The position numbers were made by a program, and so were the translations under genes. 64,000 nt of DNA from Macrotis lagotis. Taxonomy: Eukaryota > Chordata > Mammalia > Peramelemorphia > Peramelidae. The first letter of the stretch is position 1, and every line of letters starts with the position of its first letter. Under the pieces are notes generated by a model that saw nothing but the letters and a program-made list of their open reading frames with translations, made no database searches and was not told the DNA's origin. The stretch lies in NCBI RefSeq assembly GCF_037893015.1, contig NC_133658.1:887960080-888024079 (forward strand), given 5' to 3'. Below, piece by piece: positions 55,248 to 64,000 of the stretch.

Positions 55248-55389
55248 AGGGGGGCTAGGTGGCGCAGTGGATAGAGCACCAGCTCGGGAGTCAGGAGGAC
55301 CTGAGTTCAAATCCGACCTCAGACACTTAATAATTACCTATTTGTGTGGCCTTGGGCAAACCACTTGGTTTGCAAAAAAAAAAATTGAA
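55248..55389 (+). mobile_element. tRNA-derived SINE
   Basis: It is flanked by a perfect 14-bp duplication AAAAATTATCTGGA (55234-55247 and 55390-55403). The head GGCTAGGTGGCGCAGTGG is intact. Confidence 0.95.
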
Positions 55390-55440
55390 AAAAATTATCT
55401 GGAGCCTGGATGACTTCTGTGAAAAAGTCATATCTGGGGG

Positions 55441-55556
55441 CGGGGGGACAGCTAAGTGGTGCAGTGGAGTAAGGAGGACCTGAGTTCAAATGTGATCTCA
55501 GTCACATAATAATTACCTAGCTGTGTGACCTTGGGCTTTGCTTTAAAAAAAAAAAG
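55441..55556 (+). mobile_element. Internally shortened tRNA-derived SINE
   Basis: ACAGCTAAGTGGTGCAGTGG runs directly into AGTAAGGAGGACCTGAG, and the tail after GACCTTGGGC is replaced by an A-run. Confidence 0.85.
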
Positions 55557-55759
55557 GTGAGAGAAAGTCCGATCTACTGTATTAGCAAGTTAACTCAGAG
55601 GATGAGAGGGGCAGAGAGGGGGAGGGTAGGCAGATCACAAGAGCATGAGGTTGGACACTCCAGTTTCCAGAAGTATTAAACTAGAATTTTGTTTCTCTTC
55701 CCCGTTCAAATATTGGCAATGTAGGGCAAGATAAATTCAGAGCAATCTCCCCTGCCTCC

Positions 55760-55945
55760 TTAATTGTTCTTTTTCTTTATTTATTTCTAATTATATGCAA
55801 AGATAATTTTCACCATTCATCAACATTTGTAAGTTTTTGAGTTCCACATTTTTCCATCACCCTCCCTTACCATTCCCTCCCTATGGCAGCAAACAATCTG
55901 ATATAGGTTACACATGTAAAATCATGTTTAACATAATTCCCTAAT
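55760..55945 (-). mobile_element. L1 3' end fragment, antisense
   Basis: ATTATATGCAAAGATAATTT, TTGAGTTCCACATTTTTCC and CAATCTGATATAGGTTACAC match the reversed L1 3' UTR. Confidence 0.7.
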
Positions 55946-56391
55946 TGCTCTTAAGGAAAAGGGTATCTCCAAGCTTAGATCTACTGGGCATGGCCCTTTT
56001 CCATCAAACTCTGCTTACACAAATAGGGACTAGCAAATAAACCTATTTATCTAAAGAAAATAGCAAAAGGAAATTAGATAAATTATACAGATTAGACTAT
56101 ACCAGATCTATGTGAGAGAATAAACTCTTTAGCTGGGAGCAAGATAAGATCTCAGCTCAAACAAGGAGGGAGAGGCTGAACTCACCCAAGGGAACTCATC
56201 TCTAGGGAGGTGTTCTGGAAATTAGGGACATATTGAGAAATCAGCTCCCTCTGCATGTCTCCACATGTCTCTCCAAAGAATGGAGAAACTGAAAGCCAAT
56301 TAATCCTCAGTACATGTCAGAAGTATTGTGCTTATTTGGAATTATACTCAAAGGGGAATAAAATTATGCATTTGACCCAATACTACTGAAG

Positions 56392-56442
<51 letters not shown>

Positions 56443-56664
56443 TATATTTATATATACATATATTTATAGCAACTTTTTTGTGGTGGGAAAGAATTGGAAA
56501 TTGAGGGATTGCCCATCAATTAGGGAATGGCTGAAGAAGTTATGGTATATGATGATGATGGAATACTATTATAAGAAACGACAAACAGGATGCTTTCAGA
56601 AAAGCATGAATTCCAAAGAATTCATGATGAAAACTGGTATCCCTCTCTAGAAAAAATCTGTCTG

Positions 56665-56820
56665 CATGTCTAGGTGGTGTAGTGGATAAGAGTCAGGGCC
56701 CTGGAGTCAGGGAGGACCTGAGTTCAAATCAGACCTCAGACACTTAATTACCCTAGCTGTGTGGCCTTGGGCAAGCCACTTAACCTCATTGTCTTGCAAA
56801 AAGAAAAACCCTAAAAAAAA
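56665..56820 (+). mobile_element. tRNA-derived SINE inside L1
   Basis: It is flanked by AGAAAAAATCTGTCTG and AGAAAAAAATCTGTCTG, which differ only by one A. Confidence 0.92.
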
Positions 56821-57030
56821 AGAAAAAAATCTGTCTGAACACAGACTGCAGCACACTATTTTCCACTTTACTTTGCTGTGGGTTTTTTTTGGGGGGTCTG
56901 TGGTTGTTTTTCACAATATGATTACTACATGATGCACATATATAACCTATCTCAAATTGTGTAGTCTCAGGGAGCAGAGGGAGAGAGAATTTCAAAATTT
57001 TTTTTAAATGAACATTAAAAATTGTTTTCA

Positions 57031-57183
57031 TGGGGCAGCTAGGAGGCACAGTGAATAGCACACCAGCCTGGAGTCAGGAGGACCCCGAGTTCAAATTTGA
57101 TCTCAGACACTTAATAATTATCTAGCTGTATGATCTTGGGCAAGTCATTTAACCCCATTGCCTTGCAAAAAAAATAAAAAAAA
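57031..57183 (+). mobile_element. tRNA-derived SINE inside L1 3' end
   Basis: A GGGGCAGCTAGGAGGCACAG head and complete body, flanked by TGTTTTCA on both sides. Confidence 0.9.
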
Positions 57184-57240
57184 TGTTTTCACATATAACT
57201 AAGAAAAAACAAAATATTACTCAAAAAAGTTTTTTTTAAA

Positions 57241-59226
57241 AAAGGAAGCACTGTTTTGGTAGTGTATTCTCTATCAATCAGGAATACTTCCACATGTACC
57301 CAATGCCCCAGGGTGAAATGTGGGTACAGTTTCATGTGTATTTTACATTTCTCCTAATATAATGTAAGGTCTTTGAATGTAAGGTTTTATTTTTATTCTA
57401 TTATCTTCAGAGATTAAAATGGTGCCTAGCACTTAGCTTAATAAATGGGTGATAAGCTTAGAAGAATATTTGACCCCAGGCAATAGCCCATCAAAATCAT
57501 TTAAACATGAAAAGAATAACTTTTTATTAATTTCATTTTTTTAAAGTGAGTCCCTATGGAGGCAATATATAGACATATAAGTTCTGGGTGTGAATTTTGC
57601 TTCTGGTACTTAATATCTATAGCACCATGAGCTTTTCTTTTCTCTGGTCCTGTTTCTTAATGACTGTAGAGGTCCCTTTCAGTTTTAAAGTGATAAGGTT
57701 ATTATTCTTAGTTACAATACCCATGAACCAGGATTGTTGGTGAGATTGTAAATTCCTTCCCCTAAACCTGGTCTAATTGATGCCAGATGCCAAAGAAGGG
57801 GTGATACCTGGGCTTCCCAGGATAGTTGTTTAGTTACTAAGGTCATTTGTTTCCAGGGCTTTGTGAACAGCAACACATCATTAACTTAGAATTTCTGAAC
57901 TTTCAGATAAGGCAGTCGGTAACAGAGATGTATGAAAAGCAGTTTAAAAGAATTCTATCAATTATTTTTAGAGATGGGCAAATTGAGAAGTTTTTCACCC
58001 TAGAAACCCAAATCTCTCAACATTCAATGCTCCTTATGACCTTCCACACAGCACCAAATGGCAAGCCAAGATCACAGATTTAGTCAGAAGGGAGCTCAGG
58101 CTCTAAGATAGGGAGGCCCTAAGGGATGCTTTCTTCCATAATTCATAGGATGCTAAGGCAGGAGGAGACCCTTTGAGGTTAGATGGTTCAACCCACCTAC
58201 AGCTTGCTCAAGTATTTGCTTAGGATCTGAATTCAGATCCAGTTCTTTCCTTTATATTACTCCAGACTTGAGACTTATGCTAGGTGGCTCCCAGTACCAG
58301 GCTGACCACCTTGCTTCTTTCTGCTTCTGGTCTAGGCTTTGCTTTCCTGAGGTGTTTGTTTGACGAGGCCAGAGTCTTCTCTGGGACATATATCCCAAGG
58401 AAGCCTGTGGCCACAAACTCAGAAAGCAGATTGCTTTTATTAGACGGTCCATAACAGACTCTGTGCCATCCCAAGAGAGTAGCCATGAGAACACAGGGGA
58501 ACTGGGACCAGCCCGGGGATGGATTCTGCCCCCTGCACCTAAGACTGCTTGTAATGGTCATGTTACTCAAAGGGAATGTTAACCTCCCCTTAAAAAAAGG
58601 TCTACCAATTTGTAGGTGTCACACCAGAGACCTTTATCAGCTAACACCTTAATTTTATCAGTGAATACTTTGTACTTGCTAGGCCAATAGAATGGGAGAT
58701 CTGATGGAAAAGGTCTTAAGGACTGTTTACACCATTCAAGTCTTTGCTGCACTCCCCAAAAGCCAAGTGTTGAGGACAAGTCCTCAAAAACAATTACAAA
58801 ATCTGGACCCTGAGCAAGACTGCACCCCACAACTAATAGGAGAGATATGAATTAATGTGACTGTGAAGATTTCCCCCCAACTGGCGGAGAGAAGTGGCAG
58901 AGACATGGGGGGAAAATGGCACACCAGGGGAGGTGGAAAAGGCTCTTCTGGAAAACCATCTGGACGTTTGCCAGGTCATCCCAACAAGTCGGCCCCTTTC
59001 ACCCTGAGAACTCCCCAAAGAGATCGGATGGGAAGGCGCCCCTCACACCGAAATAATCACAGTAGCATTTCTGCAACAGCAAAGAGCTGGAGACAAAACC
59101 AGTCCCCAGCCACAGGGAATGACCAAGTGAGCCCCTGGAGGACTCTAAGGGGCACAATTGTACGCCGAAGCTACAACCATCGGGGGGAGCAAACCAGAAC
59201 AAGAACCAGTGGCCACAAGCCTCATC
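57241..59226. other. Gene-free interval; possible retrovirus-like remnant at 58250-58850 (-)
   Basis: No exon of a known gene. On the minus strand around 58250-58850 a purine-rich AAGGGGAGG run and an AATAAAAGC signal about 140 bases apart recall an LTR boundary. If real, it is an old, broken fragment of uncertain family. Confidence 0.25.
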
Positions 59227-59236
59227 CACAAAACGT

Positions 59237-59390
59237 TTTTTTTTTAGGTTTTTGTAAGGCAAACGGGGTTAAGTGGCTTGCCCAAGGCCACACAGCTAGG
59301 TAATTATTAAGTGTCTGAGACTGGATTTGAACCCAGGTACTCCTGACTCCAGGGCCGGCACTTTATCCACTACACCACCTAGCCGCCACA
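59237..59390 (-). mobile_element. tRNA-derived SINE, minus orientation
   Basis: Full length, flanked by the perfect duplication CACAAAACGT (59227-59236 and 59391-59400). It lies about 240 bases beyond the ZBTB48 poly(A) signal. Confidence 0.94.
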
Positions 59391-59634
59391 CACAAAACGT
59401 CTTAACAAACAAGCGCTGGCTGGAATTCCAAATTTCCCAAGGCCCCCCCAAGGAGGGAAGACTTGGGGCACCTTGGGGAAGCAGCCTGGTCCTCTGGCAG
59501 GGGCTCCGTTACTGAGACAGACGAAGCATTCCCTATGACTCCCCAAGACACACCCCAGCCCCAGGTGAGTGACCTCCAGGTGATTCGGGCAAAGACCCTG
59601 GGAAGAAGAGTGCACCTGAGTCCAAAGCGACACT

Positions 59635-59640
59635 TTTATT
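59635..59640 (-). terminator. ZBTB48: ZBTB48 poly(A) signal
   Basis: The minus strand reads CAATAAAAGTGTCGC, only about 38 bases after the stop codon. No other signal is closer, so the 3' UTR is very short, probably ending near 59615. Confidence 0.75.
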
Positions 59641-59677
59641 GAAGGAGGGCTGGGGAGGGGGCTGCATGGAAGGGCTG

Positions 59678-59974
59678 CTATGAGTCACAGTCTTCTGGGA
59701 TGGTGGCAGTGATAATGAGTGATTGCTCAATGACATCTGTGCTAGAAAAATTCTCCTCTGTGCAAAGTCTCTGGCCCGGGAGCTGGGCAGCCAGTGCACC
59801 TTGTGTCAGGGACTCCACAATCACCTCGGCAGAGCCCATCTCCAGCTCCGGGGGGGGCTGCAGGGCCACCACAACCATCTTCTCATCCTCAATGATCAGG
59901 TTCCGCAGCTTCCTCTGACGGGGATTGTAATTCTCTACTCGGTCATGGATCTCCATGTGCCGGCGGAGGTGTGC
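59678..59974 (-). CDS. ZBTB48: ZBTB48 last coding exon
   Basis: It begins [16 protein letters not shown] after CCCTCAG, completing the last finger (the one needed for telomere binding in human), and ends PEDCDS with TAG at 59680-59678. The tail is acidic and hydrophobic, conserved with human. Confidence 0.96.
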   Translation of the reverse strand, partial: AHLRRHMEIHDRVENYNPRQRKLRNLIIEDEKMVVVALQPPPELEMGSAEVIVESLTQGALAAQLPGQRLCTEENFSSTDVIEQSLIITATIPEDCDS

Positions 59975-62900
59975 CTGAGGGAGAAAGGAGACCATCGGCA
60001 TCTGCCAAAGAGGGCCCTGGCACACACGGACAGTGTGGCTGTGGGTGGTGGGCAGCAGAGGAGGGGGCCAAGGTGGGAGCCCACCTGGAGGCCTGTACCT
60101 GGCGTGTGAATTTGTAGCCACACTCGGTGCATTCGAACTTCCTCACGCCCTTGTGTCTCCGCACGTGTACTCGCAGCTGTTCCACAGCTTGGGGGGAAAG
60201 AGACGTGATGCTTTGCATGGGTCTGGTATGGCATATTCCCAAGGGGCATTTCCCCTACTCTGGACCCATCTCACCTGCTCATCTGTGAAGGGGGCTGGGA
60301 GAGCCACCCCCTTGTCAGAGTGGGGGACCCCTGCATCAAGCCTTTGGCCTAAGTCCCCTCCCCAGGGTCACTGAGGTGTAATCAACCCCAAGAGCTGGGG
60401 AGGACAGGGACCAAGGAGGGGCGGGCAATGCCCAGGACTGGACAAAGTCCCAGGGGTATATGGTCCTTCCAGCCAGTTCCTTCTTCAACTAATACCCCAG
60501 CAACTTCCTCAGGAAATTAAAAGGCTGCCGCAGGTTTTCTCCCCACACTTGCCCTGCCAAGGGTCCCCACAGAACGGGGTCCAGGCACCTTTGAAGGTTT
60601 TCCCACAGATCTGGCAGAAGTGGGGCCGGCCTTCCTGGTGGCGGCTGGCCACGTGTCTCAGCAGCGGCCCCTTCTCCGTGAAGCGCTGCTCACAGAACTC
60701 ACAGCTGAAGGGCCGCTCGCCCGTGTGTGTCCGGTGGTGTTTGTCCAGACTGGCTAAACAAGGTGGGGGGGGCAGAACACAGCATTGGACTGAGCCCTTC
60801 CCTGACCTTCCCCAGTTCCTGGTTACAATCCCAAAGGGTATTAGAGGAGAGGGTCAGAGTAGACCCAGGGGTGGGGACCAGCCACCCTCCACCCCAGCTG
60901 GGTGGGCCTCTGGTCGTACCTTGAGTGCGGAAGGTTTTGCCACAAAGGTGACACTGGAAGGGCTTTTCCCCGGTGTGTGTGCGCAAGTGCATGTTCAGAT
61001 TGGCCTTCTGCGTGAAAGCGTGGCTGCAGAATTCACAGACGTATGGGCGCTCGTTCCTGTGCAGAGGATATGGGAAGAGGGGAAGCACTCTGGCTCAGTC
61101 TGGGGGAGCCTCACTGGCCGCAGCCCTGCTCCACACAAGGATGAAGAGGCCGGGAGTGAGCAGGGGGTGTCAGCTGCCTGAGTCCAGAAGTGCATGGGAG
61201 GAAATGGAGCTGCAGCCCAGGGTCACCCTATGACACCAAAGGGAACTTCTCTAGGATTAGTCGGGAGACAAAGTGGCATCTGGACCCAAAGCACCAGTGC
61301 CCTCTAAGTGAACAGAGGCCGGAGGATGGCCGAGGAAATCATCAAGGGATGGCAAGAGACTCCAGCCGCTCATTTGTTTAATGAGCAGTCCTTTATTAAG
61401 CACCTACTGTGCGCCTGTCGCTGGCTCCCATAAACAGAATGTTGGTCAATGGGGGTGGAAAAAGCTGAGTCTTGGGGCCATCGAGGGGGGGGGTCTGCTC
61501 CCCAGTGCTCCCCCCCACCTGCACCCCCCATTCTTCCATCTTCTCCAAGGTCTTTTATTTTAGGTTTCTGCAGAACTCAGGTCCTCCCTACTCCAGGGCC
61601 AGTGCTCTATCCACTGTGCCACCTAGCCGCCCCCCAAGGTCCTTTTGGGATCCAAATCTGAAGAGGGTTAAAAAGTCCCAGGGTCCCTGACCCAAGGATT
61701 GAGAGCAGTGCTGCTGGGGAACTGGCCGAGTGTGAACTCAGCCATGAAAGGTTGACAGTTGCCCTGGGAAAGTATGACTGGCGATGAAGGTGGGGCAGGA
61801 GCTGTGGGTCCTGATGCAAGGCGGCCAAGTCAGAAGAACCACAGCAACAAGTGGAGAAAGAGGAGGGACAAGGGAGCCAGGGTCCAAGATGGGAAGTGAG
61901 GAGGGAGCCAGGGAACAGCCCTCCCAAGGTCAGGCTATCCCCCAGAGGTAAGATAAAGAGCAAGAAAATATATTTTTTTAAAACCAGGTTTCTCTGGGTC
62001 TCCACCCTTGGGCAGTGGGGAGAAAAGAGTGAGCGAGAGAGAGAGTGTGTGTGTGTGTGTGTGTCTGGGGCAGGGTGGCGCCTGGTCTCCCCTCTACAGA
62101 CCCAAGCCTCCAGGTCAGCTCTTCCACAGTCACTTCTGTCTAAAGGTACCCCCTTTTCGATGTAGGCAGAGGGGGTTCGGGTGTGCCCCAGGAGCTGCAG
62201 ACTGGGTGTAGGAGGCAAACAGCCGCCCCGGGACTCTTCCTGTCCACTCTAAGCCAGCCCCACGGGGAGGGGTCGTACCTGTGCTTTGCCTTAATGTGCA
62301 TCTGGAGGCCATTGCGGCTGGAGGCGCGGTGCCCGCACTCCTCACACACGAAGAGCTTCTCTCCTCGGTGCTTGAAGGCTTCATGTAACTGCAGCTCTGT
62401 TCGAGACAGGAAGCATTTGGCGCAGGTGGGGCACTGTGAGCAAGAGGACAGAAAGTTCACAGCTCGCTGCCATGATCCCCCCCAACTGGGAGGGCATCTC
62501 TGTCTCACACAAGCTCCCTGGTGGTAAGGTTGCGTCCCACCCCACACTCAACACATACAGCCGGTGCTTAATAGAGGTGGCAGACAGAGGGCCTGTGTCA
62601 AGGGCTCAGGCAAACTGGGTCCCTTCCCCTTTGGCCTTTGTCTGGCTGCTGCCCCCCCGGACAGTCTGGAGGCATGGGCACTCACCGCGTGTGGCTTGGG
62701 GGCTCCATGCAGTTTGATCATGTGGCTCTGCAAGTCCTTCTTCTGCATGAACTGCTGTGAGCAGGACGAGCACTGAAACACAGGAGCTGGGGTCACAGCC
62801 CGACTGTGCAGGGGAGCCCCCCCACCCAGCAGCAGTGGACAACACCAGTCCCCAGAGGAGACCTGGGGCCACCACCACCAAGGGGCCCAGGGCCTAGGGC

Positions 62901-63849
62901 CATGCAGGGGTCAGAAACCACCCAGGAAGGGGCAGCAACTTGCCCAAGGGTCACAAGCCCAGCAGGGCCCCTTTCCCTTCCAGGGCCTTGTTCCAGGAGG
63001 GTCGCCCTTCTTCCAGTGCTGCCTCCCTGGCCTGGGGCCCCACCTTGTAGGGCATTTCCCCAGTGTGGGAAACCATGTGAACACGCAGTTCCATCCTCCG
63101 CCGGAAAGTCTCCTGGCACACCGAACAAGTAAATACCTGAACACAAGAGGAGCTGGGATCAGGTGTGAGCAAGGAGGCGATCGGGCCCCGCAGGAGACCC
63201 CGGCCCTGACTGCTCCAGTGGGCCTCGTGTCTGGGGGCAGGTGGAGGGAAGCCTGGCCCACCGCCCCTTGGGACCCTCTGGGAAAAGGAGAATATGGGAC
63301 CCCGGGCCAAGCGGTCAGGACAGAGCACACCTTGCCTTATAATCAATCTGCTTTTATCCCCAAAAAGTCAATTTAGGTTCCCAAGGCAAGTAAAAATCTG
63401 ACTGACTCAAGCCAGGAACTCGCCGACACCTGCTGTTCTAACACAGTTCCCTCTGATTTCCATGTTCTAAGGACCCTCCCAGCTCTGACACCCCGGGTTC
63501 TAAGGATGCCTCCCAGTTCTGACACCCTGGGTTCTAAGGATGCCTCCCGGCTCTGACACCCCGGGTTCTAAGAATGTCTCCCGGCTCTGACACCCCAGGT
63601 TCTAAGGACCCTCCTAGCTCTGAAATTCTTCTTTGTACAAGTTCCAACCTGGAATAACTTCTTGTTCAGAGACTCTGAGACTCTAAGGATGCTCTTTGCT
63701 CAGGAGCAGGGTCTAGAATCCGGTCCCCCAGTAATACCTGCTCTGACCGGTTCAGGCAATTTCGTGCTTCGTGCTCCAGGAGGTTCTCTTTCCTAAAGTA
63801 GCATTTCCCACATTTGGGGCATTCAAAAGGCTTCTCTCCAGTGTGTTTC
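59678..63849 (-). CDS. ZBTB48: ZBTB48 (HKR3, TZAP), eight 3' coding exons, partial
   Basis: Exons on the minus strand: 63849-63738, 63136-63044, 62772-62686, 62433-62279, 61056-60920, 60753-60589, 60187-60099 and 59974-59678, all with AG/GT borders and matching phases. They total 1135 nt, the C-terminal 378 residues. Human ZBTB48 (688 aa, from memory) aligns throughout. Ten zinc fingers are present, the first of C2HC type (CPKC...HEARNC), then the tail [18 protein letters not shown] to PEDCDS. ZBTB48/TZAP is a nuclear protein that binds TTAGGG repeats through its last fingers, promoting telomere trimming, and also acts as a transcription factor. The BTB domain, central linker and first finger lie past the right edge. 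Three of the fingers (CHLC, CQIC and CTEC) are each split by an intron between their Cys and His pairs. It is convergent with KLHL21, as in human. Confidence 0.96.
60099..60187 (-). CDS. ZBTB48: ZBTB48 exon, end of penultimate finger and start of last
   Basis: An 89-base exon encoding [20 protein letters not shown] through KFTRQ. Two bases complete the Ala codon split with the previous exon. Donor CAG|GTACAG. Confidence 0.95.
60589..60753 (-). CDS. ZBTB48: ZBTB48 exon, finger with HVASRH and flanks
   Basis: A 165-base exon: [20 protein letters not shown], then [18 protein letters not shown], ending KTFK plus one base. It completes one finger, holds a whole one and opens the next. Confidence 0.95.
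60920..61056 (-). CDS. ZBTB48: ZBTB48 exon, finger CEFC...HLRTH
   Basis: A 137-base exon: [38 protein letters not shown], ending FRTQ plus one base. It starts by completing Arg with a G. Confidence 0.95.
61057..62278 (-). other. ZBTB48: ZBTB48 intron, 1.2 kb
   Basis: It contains an L2-like end (61390-61440, TTTATTAAGCACCTACTGTG), a shortened minus SINE (about 61556-61633, with CCAAGGTC and CCAAGGTCC at its sides) and a (GT)n run (62046-62064). No exon is seen. Confidence 0.8.
62279..62433 (-). CDS. ZBTB48: ZBTB48 exon, two fingers
   Basis: A 155-base exon: [20 protein letters not shown] then [20 protein letters not shown], ending KAKH plus AG. The acceptor follows TTGCTCACAG. Confidence 0.95.
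62686..62772 (-). CDS. ZBTB48: ZBTB48 exon, finger CSSC...HMIKLH
   Basis: An 87-base, 29-codon exon: [20 protein letters not shown] through KPHA, phase 0 at both ends. Confidence 0.95.
63044..63136 (-). CDS. ZBTB48: ZBTB48 exon, finger CSVC...HMVSH
   Basis: A 93-base, 31-codon exon: [20 protein letters not shown] through GEMPYK, phase 0 at both ends. Confidence 0.95.
63137..63737 (-). other. ZBTB48: ZBTB48 intron with minisatellite
   Basis: A 601-base intron between the C2HC-finger exon and the next. Its only notable content is the tandem repeat at 63465-63625. Confidence 0.85.
63465..63625 (+). repeat. 34-bp tandem repeat in a ZBTB48 intron
   Basis: Almost five copies of TTCTAAGGATGCCTCCCRG followed by CTCTGACACCCCGGG, with periods of 33-34 bases. 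Copies differ by a few substitutions, mostly in GATGCC/GACCC. A weak extra copy may precede it. Confidence 0.9.
63738..63849 (-). CDS. ZBTB48: ZBTB48 exon, C2HC finger
   Basis: A 112-base exon: one base of a split codon, then [20 protein letters not shown] through NRSEQ. The finger ends HEARNC, so its last ligand is Cys, as in human. Confidence 0.95.
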
Positions 63850-64000
63850 CTGGAAGGAACAGATGCCAAGAGGGATTTGGGGGCTAGAAAGACTTACTGG
63901 CCTTCCAATGGACTCAAGGGCCTCTGGCCCATCCCTGCAGAGCAGCCAGAGGCCAGGGGCATTAGGACAAGATGCACCAGGGGCCCGGGCTGATCGCGTT
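63850..64000 (-). other. ZBTB48: ZBTB48 intron, running off the edge
   Basis: Upstream intron of the gene; no exon is visible before the right end of the window. Confidence 0.8.

Larger units (their letters stand above)
56340..57240 (+). mobile_element. L1 3' part, sense, with (AT)n and two SINEs
   Basis: ATTGCCCATCAATTAGGGAA, GAAGTTATGGTATATGATG, then TATAACCTATCTCAAATTG and GAGAGAGAATTTCAAAATTT give the L1 3' order. An (AT)n run (56396-56430) and SINEs at 56665-56820 and 57031-57183 interrupt it. Confidence 0.75.

Noticed and set aside
58579-58830. 83-codon minus frame (begins MGCSLAQGPDF) as a host gene
   Set aside because: No recognisable family, single isolated frame; at most part of an old mobile element.

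Overview
The window reads as marsupial nuclear DNA. Many copies of a tRNA-derived SINE (head GGCTAGGTGGCGCAGTGG, box B GAGTTCAAATCC, tail TTGCCTTGCAAAAACC) and of a second CORE-type SINE look marsupial to me, and the L1 3' ends (polypurine stretch, then GGAACTCAAAA and ACATGTAATTGG) are of the marsupial type. The SINE resembles the Australian-marsupial WSINE1 class from memory; I cannot fix the species. Three protein-coding genes can be supported, in the order PHF13 (-), KLHL21 (+), ZBTB48 (-), the neighbour order known from human 1p36.

Region by region: 1-2040 is a CpG-rich block holding the first coding exon of PHF13 (846-884, only 13 codons), its GC-rich intron 1 and a promoter with two ZNF143-like sites. 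From 2041 to about 9830 lies a nearly 8-kb pyrimidine-only-looking minisatellite with units near 50 bp and higher-order copies. It sits in the interval between the divergent PHF13 and KLHL21 promoters and creates giant spurious reading frames. From 10 to 19 kb there is gene-free DNA with a triplicated 133-bp MIR-like segment and scattered SINEs. KLHL21 follows: promoter and CpG island 19.14-20.66 kb, four coding exons (19556-20576, 23115-23520, 33375-33447, 34076-34381), a 601-residue BTB-BACK-Kelch protein, and a 3' UTR ending at either about 35.3 or about 37.6 kb.

From 38 to 57 kb is a graveyard of 5'-truncated and nested L1 copies in both orientations, peppered with SINEs whose target-site duplications are still readable. 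It separates KLHL21 and ZBTB48, which are close convergent neighbours in human. From 59.6 kb to the right edge are the eight 3'-most coding exons of ZBTB48 (TZAP) on the minus strand: the last ten zinc fingers and the C-terminal tail. The BTB end lies beyond the window.

The three genes are all nuclear or cell-division factors (H3K4me reader, CUL3 adaptor for Aurora B, telomere-repeat binding zinc-finger protein). Nothing in the sequence shows them acting together; the link is conserved synteny. The strongest candidate for something undescribed is the giant CU-rich/GA-rich array between two CpG-island promoters.
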